A DNA stretch of 64,000 nt from Lithobates sylvaticus (lineage: Eukaryota; Chordata; Amphibia; Anura; Ranidae). The notes under the pieces were generated by a model. The model ran no database searches. It worked only from the letters and a program-made list of their open reading frames with translations, and was not told where the DNA came from. The stretch spans positions 83,807,468 to 83,871,467 of the forward strand of contig CM053033.1 in the NCBI GenBank assembly GCA_028564925.1. The letters are read 5' to 3'. Positions 28,601-33,781 of this stretch are shown here, in pieces. Both the position numbers and the translations under genes were made by a program. Positions within the stretch are counted from its first letter, which is position 1; each line of letters opens with the position of its first letter.

Positions 28601-29751
28601 GTTCCCACCATCCCTGTGCTGACTTCATGGGTCTCCTGTACATTCCCCCCCACTTCCTGTACATTTCTCTCCCCCTCCCCCCCCCCACTTGTACATTTTA
28701 TCCCCCCCTCTCCTGTACATGTTACACCCCCCCCCCCCCCTTTCATTTTTTTGTACAGATGTTGCACTAATTACTGCTCAGCCTGACAGGGGTTAAAGCT
28801 GATGCTGTCTCGCTGGCCTTGCATTGCGCCATAAGACCGGTCAAAGGCAAGCAAATTAAGCATCTTGTCTGCAATCCCGTGATTGCATAGATGTCACGCT
28901 TCCCATAGTGCACTGTGTCCGGCGCCCGAGCACAGTGCACTTGGGCACTTAAAGGACACCATTTTATTTTTTTAATTGTATTTTTTATGTGACTGCCTTG
29001 GGGGGGGCGTCGCCCGTGCACCCCCTATGGACGGGCTGCCACTGCTTTTACACGATTGGCCCGCAAAGATCTGCCTGTCCGTTTTTCAGGCGGATCTGAG
29101 TGGGCCACCCATTGACTTGTATAGGCAGGCGGATGTCAGCGGAGATGTGTCCGCTGACAACCGCCTGCCATCCGATCCAACAAGATCCGCTGAAAACAGA
29201 CAGAGGGAGAAACGTTCGCCATCTGTCCAGCGAATCGGATGAAAATGGACATGCGGTCCATTTTCAGCCAATCTGCCCATAGAGAACAGCGGGGATCTGA
29301 CAGGTCCATCCCTGCACAGCGAGCAGAGACGGACCTGTCATCCGCCTTCTCAGTTGGGATGAACGGAGCAATCCCCCGCTGAGCTAGCGGAGTCCGCTGT
29401 GCAGATCCGCCCCGTGTGAAAGGGGCCTAAGAAAGACATAATGAGAAGGTTTACGGTTATGTACGGATGATTTTATTCCAAATTGTACTTTTTTTCATAT
29501 CAGCCATGGGAAAAGTGTAATGTGAAGTCAGTTTTCTGTTCCTGTGCTTTTGTCATTTCTTCGTACTGAAATCAATGAACTGATAATTTTCTCTCTCTAT
29601 CACTAAACAGGGTGGTGACGCTGTTAAGGATCTTTATAACCAGCTATGTGAAAAGCTACAGCAGAGGAAAGCCAGCCCACAACCCCCTGAACCAGAGACA
29701 CCAACCATGGACTTACCCCTGCACAATGTCTCCACTCCTCCCATTATCTGA
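1444..29751 (+). CDS. NELFB: NELFB (COBRA1), 3' eleven coding exons of negative elongation factor subunit B
   Basis: This gene encodes subunit B of the four-subunit NELF complex, a nuclear factor that works with DSIF to hold RNA polymerase II in promoter-proximal pause. The protein was first described as COBRA1, a BRCA1 cofactor. Coding segments are 1444-1543, 2520-2750, 2865-3050, 4086-4198, 7146-7248, 10265-10360, 12308-12450, 15614-15720, 17602-17743, 26637-26745 and 29611-29751. Together they are 1471 nt, or 489 residues plus stop, matching roughly residues 90-578 of the 580-residue human protein. Every junction is GT-AG and in phase. Hallmarks include [51 protein letters not shown] and [15 protein letters not shown]. 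The family is all-helical with HEAT-like repeats. The N-terminal exons lie off the left edge. No frameshift or internal stop is seen, so the gene looks functional. Confidence 0.97.
1715..1975. repeat. Inverted-repeat element in NELFB intron
   Basis: TTTACTAAAGGCAAA at the left is mirrored by TTTAGTAAATCC at the right, and TTGCTCCAGAGCTTAGTAAA is mirrored by TTTACTAAGCTCTGGAGCAA. This is a non-coding foldback with pyrimidine-rich inner sequence. Confidence 0.6.
2208..2227. repeat. Poly(C) tract
   Basis: An uninterrupted run of C in an intron. The complementary strand is a G-run able to form a quadruplex. Confidence 0.9.
2520..2750 (+). CDS. NELFB: NELFB exon (about residues 123-199)
   Basis: Seventy-seven codons in phase 0 at both ends, from [20 protein letters not shown] to [13 protein letters not shown]. 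The acceptor is CCAAAAG and the donor is GAG|GTAGGC. The block is almost identical to mammalian NELFB. Confidence 0.97.
2865..3050 (+). CDS. NELFB: NELFB exon (about residues 200-261)
   Basis: Sixty-two codons in phase 0 at both ends, from [20 protein letters not shown] to [11 protein letters not shown]. The acceptor is GCTCTAG and the donor is AAG|GTAAGA. It is highly conserved. Confidence 0.97.
3191..3920 (+). mobile_element. TTAA-bounded element, piggyBac-like, right end lost
   Basis: The left edge reads TTAACCACTTAAGCCCCGG. The interior shares with copies at 16345, 24163 and 42113 the blocks ACTGACAATTG, AGAGCTTTCTTTTGG, ACTAGTAATGGCGG and GATCAGTGC. Complete copies run from TTAACCACTT to AAGCGGTTAA, so the duplication is TTAA with a CCRCTT inverted end, as in piggyBac-type transposition. 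There is no transposase. An (AT)n run at about 3474-3530 lies inside. Confidence 0.65.
3474..3530. repeat. (AT)n microsatellite
   Basis: Almost pure AT dinucleotide run inside a TTAA element. Its length is probably polymorphic. Confidence 0.9.
4086..4198 (+). CDS. NELFB: NELFB exon (about residues 262-299)
   Basis: The exon encodes [20 protein letters not shown] and then [18 protein letters not shown]. The acceptor is TTTCTAG and the donor is GG|GTAAGA. It ends in phase 2, and the next exon supplies T to complete glycine. Confidence 0.96.
4665..5118. repeat. Foldback element with poly(C) interior
   Basis: The left end AAAGCGGAGTTCCAGACG faces the right end AACTCCACTTCAATT. A run of about 40 C at 4987-5026 followed by A-rich sequence sits inside. 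This is a common inverted-repeat family in the window (compare 45560-46075). Confidence 0.5.
5230..5745 (+). repeat. Interspersed repeat, also present reversed at about 59980-60445
   Basis: GTAAGCCTAGATTAAGGCTTAC, ATAAATATCTCCTAAACC, CATAGACAGCGGCG and CATACTAGCTCATTATG all reappear in reverse complement around 60000-60430. The palindromic GCATACTAGC core marks one end. It is non-coding; its class was not determined. Confidence 0.55.
5870..6062. mobile_element. Fragment of the hAT-like GC-rich family
   Basis: The blocks CCTCAATATGGGGGG, CACCCCAAAGAACCTTGTTG and GGGGACAAGGGCCTCTTCCC match the arms of the foldback at 52686-54977 and the element at 56564. It stops at CCGCCACTG, the reverse complement of the hAT terminus CAGTGGCGG seen at 28318. 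A G-run lies at about 5899-5919. Confidence 0.55.
6071..6450. repeat. Foldback element with NRF1-type palindromes in both arms
   Basis: The arms carry TGCGCATGCGCA at 6112-6123 and 6415-6426, and the mirrored pair GGCGCCTGCGCC and GGCGCAGGCGCC. CCACCATCCAAG faces CTTGGATGGTGG. The centre is a GC-rich stretch with repeated CGCTTCGCTCGCC. It is non-coding despite open frames on both strands, which mirror each other. Confidence 0.65.
6452..7145. other. NELFB intron, mostly unassigned
   Basis: An imperfect inverted pair, TTTGACAGTTCCTAAAATAGG near 6549 and TAATTTAAGAACTCTCAAATGG near 6626, suggests another small foldback. The rest up to the acceptor at 7145 shows no gene or known repeat. Confidence 0.4.
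7146..7248 (+). CDS. NELFB: NELFB exon (about residues 299-333)
   Basis: The first T completes Gly, followed by [20 protein letters not shown] and [14 protein letters not shown]. The acceptor is CATTACAG and the donor is AGG|GTGAGT. It ends in phase 0. Confidence 0.96.
7293..7450. repeat. Inverted-repeat element (TTTACTAAAACTGGAG family)
   Basis: GATTTACTAAAACTGGAGAG and GCAGCTGTGCATGGTAGCC face GCTGATTGGTTTCTATGCAG and TGCACCTAAATT. A second copy lies at about 7890-8056 with mirrored TTTTAGTAAATCTCCC. Confidence 0.6.
7890..8056. repeat. Second copy of the TTTACTAAAACTGGAG family
   Basis: GGGAGAGTTACTAAAATCGG at the left and CCAGTTTTAGTAAATCTCCC at the right are mirrored. AGCTCTGCATAGGAACC faces GGCTACCATGCAAAGC. 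It is non-coding. Confidence 0.65.
8234..10137 (-). mobile_element. Tc1/mariner element with rearranged interior
   Basis: The terminal inverted repeats are TACTGTGCAAACATTTTAGG (left) and the mirrored CTTATAACTTTTGCACAGTA (right), followed inwards by CAGGTGTGAA and TTCACACCTG. On the minus strand 8453-8833 reads as the C-terminal half of a Tc1 transposase ([34 protein letters not shown]). The region 9568-9800 gives the N-terminal part. The first catalytic block [11 protein letters not shown] can be read near 9390. The middle (9089-9459) is an inverted copy of flanking element sequence. The reading frame is broken in several places, so no active transposase is expected. Confidence 0.85.
8848..9602. 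repeat. Inverted duplication inside the Tc1 element
   Basis: Segment A (8848-9088) is the mirror of 9221-9459. Segment B (9089-9220) is the mirror of 9460-9602. The order is therefore A, B, A-reversed, B-reversed, where the uninterrupted element would read A then B-reversed. In other words the A/B-reversed block was copied in opposite orientation into its own junction. Confidence 0.75.
10265..10360 (+). CDS. NELFB: NELFB exon (about residues 334-365)
   Basis: Thirty-two codons in phase 0, [20 protein letters not shown] followed by [12 protein letters not shown]. The acceptor is CATTAG and the donor is CTG|GTAGGT. Confidence 0.96.
10361..11085. other. NELFB intron, unassigned with a poly(T) run
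   Basis: A T-run lies at about 10709-10732. AACTCCACTTTCAAAG at about 10829 resembles the ends of the short AACTCCACTTT foldback repeats. No gene is seen. Confidence 0.4.
11088..11385. repeat. MITE of the GTACACA family, left part
   Basis: It begins GGCCCGTACACAGAATCCGA and shares CGTACGATAATCAAATCGTT and GATCGGACAAAC with the copy at 41845-42112. The right inverted end was not found. Confidence 0.5.
11390..11757. repeat. Interspersed repeat ending in the TGCATTAAGGTGAAAAAAC hairpin
   Basis: The body carries GATTGACAGGAGCGGGAGCC and ATCAATCTATCCAAT. The end has TTTTTTCATCTTGATGCATAG paired with GATGCATTAAGGTGAAAAAA and finishes in AACCCCTTTAA. Related copies lie at 12905-13236, 14238-14570, 27735-28050 and 55683-56150. 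Confidence 0.6.
12308..12450 (+). CDS. NELFB: NELFB exon (about residues 366-413)
   Basis: The exon encodes [20 protein letters not shown], then [20 protein letters not shown] and TLPDVFT. The acceptor is CTATAG and the donor is CAG|GTGTGT. It ends in phase 2 (AG), and the next exon gives A for arginine. Confidence 0.96.
12905..13236. repeat. Interspersed repeat of the TTAAGGTAAAAAACC hairpin family
   Basis: The body includes GATTGACAGCAGCAGGAGCC. The end has TTTTTACCTTAATGCATAG paired with GAATGCGTTAGGGTAAAAAA and closes with GAACCACTTTAAAG. Confidence 0.55.
13237..13665. repeat. Interspersed repeat of the TTTCATAACATGTTACA family
   Basis: It starts AAATTTTCGCCTTTCATAAC with an internal inverted pair TAACATGTTACACC and GGTGTAACATGTTA. 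It ends AAGGTGAACTTATCCTTTA. A relative lies at about 61318-61690. Confidence 0.55.
13962..14237. repeat. MITE of the TTCACACCAG family
   Basis: It begins AAGGTTAGTTTCACACCAG and ends TATGTGAACCCAGCTTTAA. Inner mirrored pairs include TTTGGTCAGTTTCAGGTC and CTGAAATCGGACCTGAAAC. It is non-coding. Confidence 0.55.
14238..14570 (-). repeat. Hairpin-ended interspersed repeat, reverse orientation
   Basis: It begins GAGTTGTAAACCCTCAAGG, then has the near-perfect hairpin CACCTTAATGCAT / ATGCATTAAGGTG. It runs into GATAGATTGATAGCAGGGG, the mirror of the 11390 copy. Confidence 0.55.
14594..15549 (+). mobile_element. TTAA-family element, divergent copy
   Basis: Shared blocks include CAGGCCGTTTTGCAATAC, AGAGCTTTCTTTTGGTGG, ACATATTTTTGGTAAAAAA and GTGATCAGTGC. 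It ends CGGGAAGTGGTTA. (GT)n runs lie at about 14966-15000 and 15480-15506. Its left end is truncated in a C-run. Confidence 0.55.
15614..15720 (+). CDS. NELFB: NELFB exon (about residues 413-449)
   Basis: The exon encodes [20 protein letters not shown], then [15 protein letters not shown]. The acceptor is AATTTCAG and the donor is A|GTAAGT. The entry base completes Arg, and one base is left for the next codon. Confidence 0.96.
15789..16025. repeat. Interspersed repeat of the GGGTTATAACCCCTGTC family
   Basis: Relatives lie at 41460-41850 and 45310-45530, sharing the TTTCCTCTCACTT and ATGGGACA type blocks. It is non-coding. Confidence 0.45.
16030..16344. repeat. Repeat family with mirrored CTGGCCACTAGATGG blocks
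   Basis: CCATCTCGTGGCCGAAATGCAG faces ACATTCTGGCCACTAGATGG. It ends TATTTTATAAATATAGACCCC. The same family flanks another TTAA element at 42890-43100. Confidence 0.55.
16345..17135 (+). mobile_element. Complete TTAA-bounded element (piggyBac-like, non-autonomous)
   Basis: The left edge TTAACCACTTCAGCC (TTAA at 16345-16348) and right edge CAAGCGGTTAA (TTAA at 17132-17135) give a TTAA duplication with CCACTT/AAGCGG ends. The interior has the family blocks ACTGACAATTG and ACTAGTAATGGCGG. No transposase is present. Confidence 0.7.
17602..17743 (+). CDS. NELFB: NELFB exon (about residues 449-496)
   Basis: The exon encodes [20 protein letters not shown], then [20 protein letters not shown] and FLIACT. 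The acceptor is ATTGCAG and the donor is AA|GTAAGA. It ends in phase 2. Confidence 0.95.
18148..18467. repeat. Foldback element with AACGCGTTTCGGGG centre
   Basis: The arms pair GAAATGGAAGGCGCGCACAC with GTGTGCGCACCTTCCATTTC, and GTACAGCTAACGCGTTTCGG with AACGCGTTAGCTGTACCCC. The loop reads GGGCTAGGCCTAGCTCTGAG. The right arm has about 45 extra bases near 18360-18405. Confidence 0.8.
18790..18852. repeat. (GT)n microsatellite
   Basis: A pure GT dinucleotide run of about 60 bases. The ORFs through it are artefacts. Confidence 0.95.
18893..19300. repeat. Interspersed repeat with (GA)n run
   Basis: AAAGTGGACCTTCAGTAATT at the left edge resembles other frog short repeats with AAGTGGA ends. A GA run lies at 19062-19086. 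It is non-coding. Confidence 0.4.
19821..20410 (+). mobile_element. Truncated TTAA-family element, host of a retroposon insertion
   Basis: The left edge is TTAACTGCTTCCCACCCAC. The sequence resumes after the insertion at 20268 with GGTGCTGTGATTGGCC and ends at the Tc1 junction near 20410. No right TTAA end is found. Confidence 0.5.
19918..20256 (-). mobile_element. Poly(A)-tailed short retroposon with 11-bp target duplication
   Basis: ATCGGGATATG at 19907-19917 is repeated at 20257-20267. The insert carries a T-run (19918-19933), so its tail reads poly(A) on the minus strand. Its 5' end reads GGACATGGCCTTCTGGCTTA on the minus strand, which resembles the start of U2 snRNA (GGCCTTTTGGCTAAGATC). 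A U2-derived SINE or another small-RNA retropseudogene is possible. No LINE-like coding sequence is present. Confidence 0.65.
20809..21180. mobile_element. AT-rich insertion in Tc1 with about 10-bp duplication
   Basis: TTTGATCTAA (20799-20808) before it and TTTTATCTAA (21181-21190) after it are a near-identical target duplication. The copy at 33318 has no comparable insert. The interior is AT-rich with AATAAATATGA. The length of the duplication suggests retroposition, but no tail or family is clear. Confidence 0.55.
21285..21696. mobile_element. TAA-flanked MITE inserted in Tc1 transposase
   Basis: The terminal repeats TGTCGCATACACACGGTCGG and CCGACCGTGTGTATGCGGCA are flanked by TAA at 21282-21284 and 21697-21699. 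Inner repeats of TCGGAATTTCCGA occur on both arms. The TWA duplication indicates PIF/Harbinger-type mobilisation. The uninterrupted Tc1 sequence CTCTAACCGATT is recovered by joining the flanks. Confidence 0.75.
22565..22660. repeat. (TA)n microsatellite
   Basis: About 95 bases of TA alternation lie between two Tc1-type elements. Open frames of repeated IY residues are artefacts. Confidence 0.95.
22805..23347 (+). mobile_element. TTAA element (CCACTTCCCGCC subfamily), right part lost
   Basis: It starts TTAACCACTTCCCGCCTG and shares GATGATGCCCGCAGCTACAG and GGGGTGACCTCTTGGGTATC type blocks with 25507-26579. It is inserted in the Tc1 left half and carries no transposase. Confidence 0.6.
24163..25133 (+). 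mobile_element. Complete TTAA-bounded element inside Tc1
   Basis: TTAA at 24163-24166 and at 25130-25133 bracket CCACTTCAGCCCCGG and CGGGAAGCGG. Joining the flanks restores the Tc1 text CATTAATTGGACTCC. The GC-rich right third holds an inner inverted pair, CACAAACCTCTCCCCG / CGGGGAGAGGTTTGTT. Confidence 0.75.
25507..26579 (+). mobile_element. Complete TTAA element (CCACTTCCCGCC subfamily) next to a NELFB acceptor
   Basis: TTAACCACTTCCCGCCC at the left and GCAAAGTGGTTAA at the right give TTAA (25507-25510, 26576-26579). Inner hairpins include CTCTATGATC/GATCATAGAG and TTACAAGG/CCTTGTAA. Its right edge is 57 bp before the next NELFB exon. Confidence 0.7.
26637..26745 (+). CDS. NELFB: NELFB exon (about residues 496-532)
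   Basis: The exon encodes [20 protein letters not shown], then [16 protein letters not shown]. The acceptor is TTTTGCAG and the donor is ACT|GTAAGT. The entry base completes Lys and it ends in phase 0. Confidence 0.96.
27062..27405. mobile_element. Harbinger-like MITE with TTA duplication
   Basis: TTA flanks it at 27059-27061 and 27406-27408. The ends are TGCCCCTTTTCACACGG and CGTGTGAAAGGGGCC. The interior has CGGATC blocks like the copy at 868. Confidence 0.7.
27735..28050 (-). repeat. Hairpin-ended interspersed repeat
   Basis: It has the TTTTACCTTTTAATGCTTTC / TGTATTAAGGTAAAAAA hairpin next to a T-run, then sequence related to the 11390 and 55683 copies. Confidence 0.5.
28318..29044. mobile_element. 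hAT-type element with 8-bp target duplication
   Basis: CTTTTACA at 28310-28317 is repeated exactly at 29045-29052. The ends CAGTGGCGGCTGGTG and GGGCTGCCACTG are inverted repeats. An 8-bp duplication with a CAG-type end is diagnostic of hAT transposition. Inside is a tandem repeat (about 60 bp, four copies, with GGTTCCCACCAT and CTGTGCCC blocks, 28385-28620), followed by C-rich sequence. No transposase is present. Confidence 0.8.
28385..28620. repeat. Tandem repeat within the hAT element
   Basis: Four units of about 57-63 bp contain GGGTCTGTACA, GCTGTGCCCATTATGAG and GGTTCCCACCATCCCTGTG. The unit boundaries are slightly diverged. Confidence 0.75.
29611..29751 (+). CDS. NELFB: NELFB last coding exon (about residues 533-578) and stop
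   Basis: The exon encodes [20 protein letters not shown], then [20 protein letters not shown] and STPPII, followed by TGA at 29749-29751. The acceptor is CTAAACAG. The proline-rich tail matches the human C-terminus in composition rather than residue by residue. Confidence 0.96.
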   Translation, partial: GGDAVKDLYNQLCEKLQQRKASPQPPEPETPTMDLPLHNVSTPPII

Positions 29752-29924
29752 GACCATCTACAATGTTAGCATTAGTCCAAAACAGCACAACTGCCATTTC
29801 CCCACTGCTGGTAACCCTGGCTCTACTTGTGCCTTGTAGTAGATGCTTAGAATGTCTGCCACTGCTTAAAGGGAGTGTGTGGTGTACCTGTGTAACAAGC
29901 CTCAGGTGGAAGCATTTTTCTGAC

Positions 29925-30287
29925 TGAAGGTCCATTCACATGGGCGATCCGCTCGGCAGACTCCGCTTTGCTTAGCGAGGGATTGATCCGCTAATCCCTG
30001 CTGATGACAGGTCCATCTCCACTCACTGTGCTGAGACGGACCTGTCAGAGTCCCGTTCCCCTGTATGGGGAGATTGGATGAAAATGGACCACTTGTCCGT
30101 ATTTATCCGATCCTCCAGACGGATGGAAATTAGGGTCACCATCCATCTGGAGTTCATGGACAGAATCGGATAGCAGCGGGTGTCAGCGGACATGTCACCG
30201 CTGACATTTGCCGCTCCATAGGGCTGAATGGAGGCTCTGATCATGTCCACCTGAAAAACGGACAGACGGACCTGATCGGAAAAGCCT
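29925..30287. mobile_element. Harbinger-like MITE in the NELFB 3' UTR
   Basis: GGTCCATTCACATGGGCG begins it. The interior shares CTGACAGGTCC, GGATGAAAATGGACC and TCAGCGGACATGTC with the copies at 29053-29427 and 41095. The right terminus is decayed. Confidence 0.6.
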
Positions 30288-31014
30288 AACAGGTTGTAGA
30301 TTGATTTCTGGGGCTGCAATGTTCATCCAGTTTGGTTTCTACAGAGCACAGAAGTCTCTCTGAGCCCTGTAACTTTTTTTATTTTACTGGATCCTCATAG
30401 CTATTAGATGGCGGTTTTATGCACTCTGCAGATCAAACAACAAGGTTATATTTGCAAGGCTATTGGTGGATTGCCATTCTGGTAATTTCTGCTGGACAGC
30501 GGCAGATTCATTGGTAATATGTTACTTTTAAATAGTTAGCTACTGCATGGTCTGCAGATCTTCTGCTACAGGCTGGTTGACTTTTTAAGGGCCTATTCAC
30601 ACCCATGTATTTTTCCATTTAAATCAATGAAAACAGGTCAACATTCTTTAACATGCATTGTCCTGTGTTAATGTGCATTGCAATGCACTTTGTGTGCAAC
30701 TTGGCTCAATGGCAATCAAAACAAGTCCATAGTTCCATACTTCTTCTATAGACTCTTAAGTTATCTGTTTAGTGCAGTGTTAAATGTTTTATATACAACT
30801 TGCAGCTTTGTGGGGTACAGTGTAGTCCCAAAGAAATGGTTTTATTTGGGTGTATATATGTTTTACAAAGAATTGTTTGCAGTCTTTTTATTCATTAGGT
30901 TGTGTTTAAATATATGCATTGTCAGTTGACCATATCCTTATCATTTACGCACACACCCACTCTGGATCTGATTTTTGCTTTTTGTAGAAATGTGTTTATT
31001 TTTTACAAAACTGA

Positions 31015-31020
31015 AATAAA
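31015..31020 (+). promoter_or_regulatory. NELFB: Poly(A) signal of NELFB
   Basis: AATAAA with a T/G-rich stretch just downstream. It is the first canonical signal after the stop codon. Confidence 0.65.
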
Positions 31021-31204
31021 ATTTTGTTTTGATAATACAGTTGTACAGCTGCTTGTTAATTTTAGCATCTTCCTTTTATATTTTCCTTTCCTTCTATATC
31101 AAAATGCATCACAAAAGCTTTTTGTGTGGCTTTAATGCAACCAATTTAAAGGGAAACAACTCTGGAAGCTCTGTGAAAAAAGGCAGTAGAGTCGTTTTAC
31201 CAGT

Positions 31205-31388
31205 AGAGATGGGCTCGGGCGTGTTCGGAATCTCACCAGGAAGCCGACACTGCACACGGCTAATCACAGGCAGTGAGACGTTTCTCGATCGGGAAATGTC
31301 TTTCTGCCTGTGATTAGCGGTGTGTAGCGTCGGCTTCCTGGTGGGATCGGGCAGGTGGGTTACCGAATACACCAGAGCCCATTCCTAG
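31205..31388. repeat. Palindromic MITE (GATGGGCTCGGG ends)
   Basis: GATGGGCTCGGGCGTGTTCGG faces CCGAATACACCAGAGCCCATTC. CCAGGAAGCCGACACTGCAC faces GTGTAGCGTCGGCTTCCTGG, and CACAGGCAG faces CTGCCTGTG. Confidence 0.7.
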
Positions 31389-31984
31389 TCGCCAGTATTG
31401 CCTGTGGTCTCCCTGCAGCTGATTTCGGCCCATTTACAGACTTAAGACTTTTTTTTTTTTCCCTGTGTGTGGAGGCCATCTTGGTAGAGGCAGGGCTTTT
31501 CTTTTTCATGACAGAGGCTCCAGGAAGAAGAACAATGAGCAGCACGGTAGAGACATCACCAAACCTCATGGCGCTCGAAACTCGCTGTAAGAGTCAGCAG
31601 TGCCTTTCTATCCCACACTGCAGTCCTGGCATTACACCCCTGATCCACTGATCACGGTTGCAATGCTTTCCAGGCTCCTTGGGGAATAAATGCACATTTT
31701 ATTTTCTGTAAAAATTTGTGCATTTTATTTTTTCCCAAAAGGTGAACTTATCCTTTTTAAAAAAATTTTTTTTTTAATGCATGTTAAAGTGCACACAAGT
31801 GTAGCACTAGGATTACATTCACACCAGGTAGGACTGTGAGATGCTTTCCTCCTATTTGGTCAGTTCACACCACTACATTATGGTGGCTGCGCTAAAGGTA
31901 CACCAAGCCATACTTTTTTTGCAGTGCGAGGCAATCTACCACCTTGTGCTGTGTGGGGGTCAATAGAACTTAATGAAATGTCTC

Positions 31985-32515
31985 TGTGTGACCTTTCAAT
32001 AAAGTTTGTTAAAAAAGATCCCACTAACACCCCAAATGTGCCTTTTATTCTCCCCCATACAAGATATACCAATAGCCAGTTCTAGACTAATCCACACCCT
32101 ATTTAGCTCTATCCATTGGACCATAGCTTTCAACTGGCGTTCACCCAACATACCCTGGCCTCAGGTTCTCAACCGTATGGCAAACATCAAACTATCAGAA
32201 AGAATACACCACACGTTATATGATACCATGCACATATATCAAAAAAAAAATGGACTCTATGGGATTCCTCACCACTGGTGTAATGTTCACTAATGTTATT
32301 TTACCTAAGCAGATCTATGAATCCATCCACGCAAATGTTACATAGACTTAAGATCAAATAAGTGTATCCTGTCATGTGATATGTCTTTTCTCAGTTATAA
32401 TGTATTATCTAAATGAATCCTTCACTTGTACATTTTCCACCACTGTCAAAATCTTGTACTATGACCTTACTCATAATAAAAACCGTTTGTAAACAGAAAA
32501 AAAAAAAAAAGTGAG
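31985..32515 (+). mobile_element. LINE 3' end, L1/Tx1-like, truncated
   Basis: The frame starting at 32006 includes NWRSPNIPWPQVLNRMANIK and LSERIHHTLYDTMHIYQKKN, a layout typical of the C-terminus of L1-type ORF2 (a W-K/R-S-P block followed by an amphipathic helix). A short UTR with ATAATAAAAACCG and an A-run (32497-32510) follow. It is 5'-truncated. Confidence 0.55.
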
Positions 32516-32654
32516 CAGTGCAATGCTGCACGATCAGCACATCCACACCGCTGTCATCCCACCACACACAAGCCACTGCATTGTAATGCAGCGACTAGAG
32601 TGATTGTACTTTAGGGCCATGATGACACTAAAGGTGCAAGCAAGCCACCATTAT

Positions 32655-32872
32655 ACCCTGTTTCCCCAAAAATAAGACCTAGTGTGATTGTCGGTGATGG
32701 CTGCAATATAAGCCCTGCCCCCCAAATAAGCCCTAGTTAAAGTTCTTGTAGGTCTTATTTTCAGGGTATGGCTTATTTTCGGGGAAACAGGGTAGGGCTT
32801 ATTTGGGGGGTAGGGCTTATATTGCAGCCATCACCGACAATCACGCTAGGTCTTATTTTCGGGGAAACGGGG
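32655..32872. mobile_element. TA-flanked palindromic MITE (CCCTGTTTCCCC ends)
   Basis: TA precedes and follows the element. The ends CCCTGTTTCCCC and GGGGAAACGGGG, and the inner CAATCACGCTAGG and CCTAGTGTGATTG, are mirrored. It is consistent with a Tc1/mariner-type non-autonomous element. Confidence 0.65.
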
Positions 32873-33392
32873 TAATAAAACTGTGTGTAGCACTGAAAAT
32901 TCAGTCTGAGAAAAAATTAAATAAAACGGCATGTAAAGCTGCCTACAGTACAATCTATTTGCTAAATTCATCCAATCATTTGACACCGCTATACAATCGA
33001 AGATATTTTACAATCTGAGTGTACGTGGGCACATTTAAGCTTTTTAAAAGAGTGCATATGGAAAGCATCAGATTGAATCTGCCATCATAACTCTTGGACT
33101 GCAAACTGAGACATTGATAGCACTTGCAGTAAAGCTGAATAGCTCTGCCACTAGCATGCTATCCCATAGTCAAGAAATGGCATCCATCTGAGACATTTTC
33201 CTTTTGTAACATTGCACTACACCAATGCATTATAAAATGACTGTCAGCAATGGGCTAAATCTTTCTGTAAAATTGTAGCGCTATAAATATATATATATAT
33301 ATATATATTGGGAAGTGTAAAAAAAAAAAAAAAATGGTTTCATCTTTTTTTGCAAATGCATATCTGAAAAGTGTCAATTTCAACCCCCTTTA

Positions 33393-33781
33393 GGGCTCTT
33401 TCACACGGGGCGGATCAGTGCAGATCCCCCCTGTGGATATCCGCTTGCTCAGCGGGGATCGTCGGGCAGGAAGATGACAGGTCTGTCTCTGCACACTGTG
33501 CAGGGACGGACCTGTCAGAGCCCCGCTCTCCCCTATGGTAGATCGGGTGACGACGGACCGTAGAGTCCATCGTCATCCGATCCGCTCTGCAGACGGATGG
33601 AAAAATAGGGTTTTCCTCCGTCTGCAGAAACGGACCATAGCGGGCACGGACGAGATTGGGTGTCAGCGGATGTTCATCCGCTGACACCCGCTATCCCATA
33701 GGGATACATGTATGTCCGTTTTGCATTCCGAAAACGGAAGGATGAAAAACGGACATACGGTCCGTCCATGTGAAAGAGCCC
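33393..33781. mobile_element. Harbinger-like MITE inside Tc1, TTA duplication
   Basis: TTA lies at 33390-33392 and 33782-33784. The ends are GGGCTCTTTCACACGGGG and CCATGTGAAAGAGCCC. The flanks join to CCCCCTTTACTCTGATACCCC, which matches the uninterrupted 20418 copy in reverse. Confidence 0.8.

Larger units (their letters stand above)
28305..29427. mobile_element. Harbinger-like MITE hosting a hAT element
   Basis: TAA lies at 28302-28304 and 29428-29430, with ends GGCCCCTTTTACAC and GTGTGAAAGGGGCC. The host sequence is 28305-28317 plus 29053-29427, apart from the hAT insert and its duplicated target. Open frames on both strands mirror each other. Confidence 0.7.
29752..31040 (+). other. NELFB: NELFB 3' untranslated region
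   Basis: The region runs from the stop codon to an AATAAA at 31015-31020 that is followed by T/G-rich sequence. No earlier AATAAA is seen, so the end is placed at about 31040. A Harbinger-like MITE (about 29925-30287) lies within the UTR. Confidence 0.65.
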
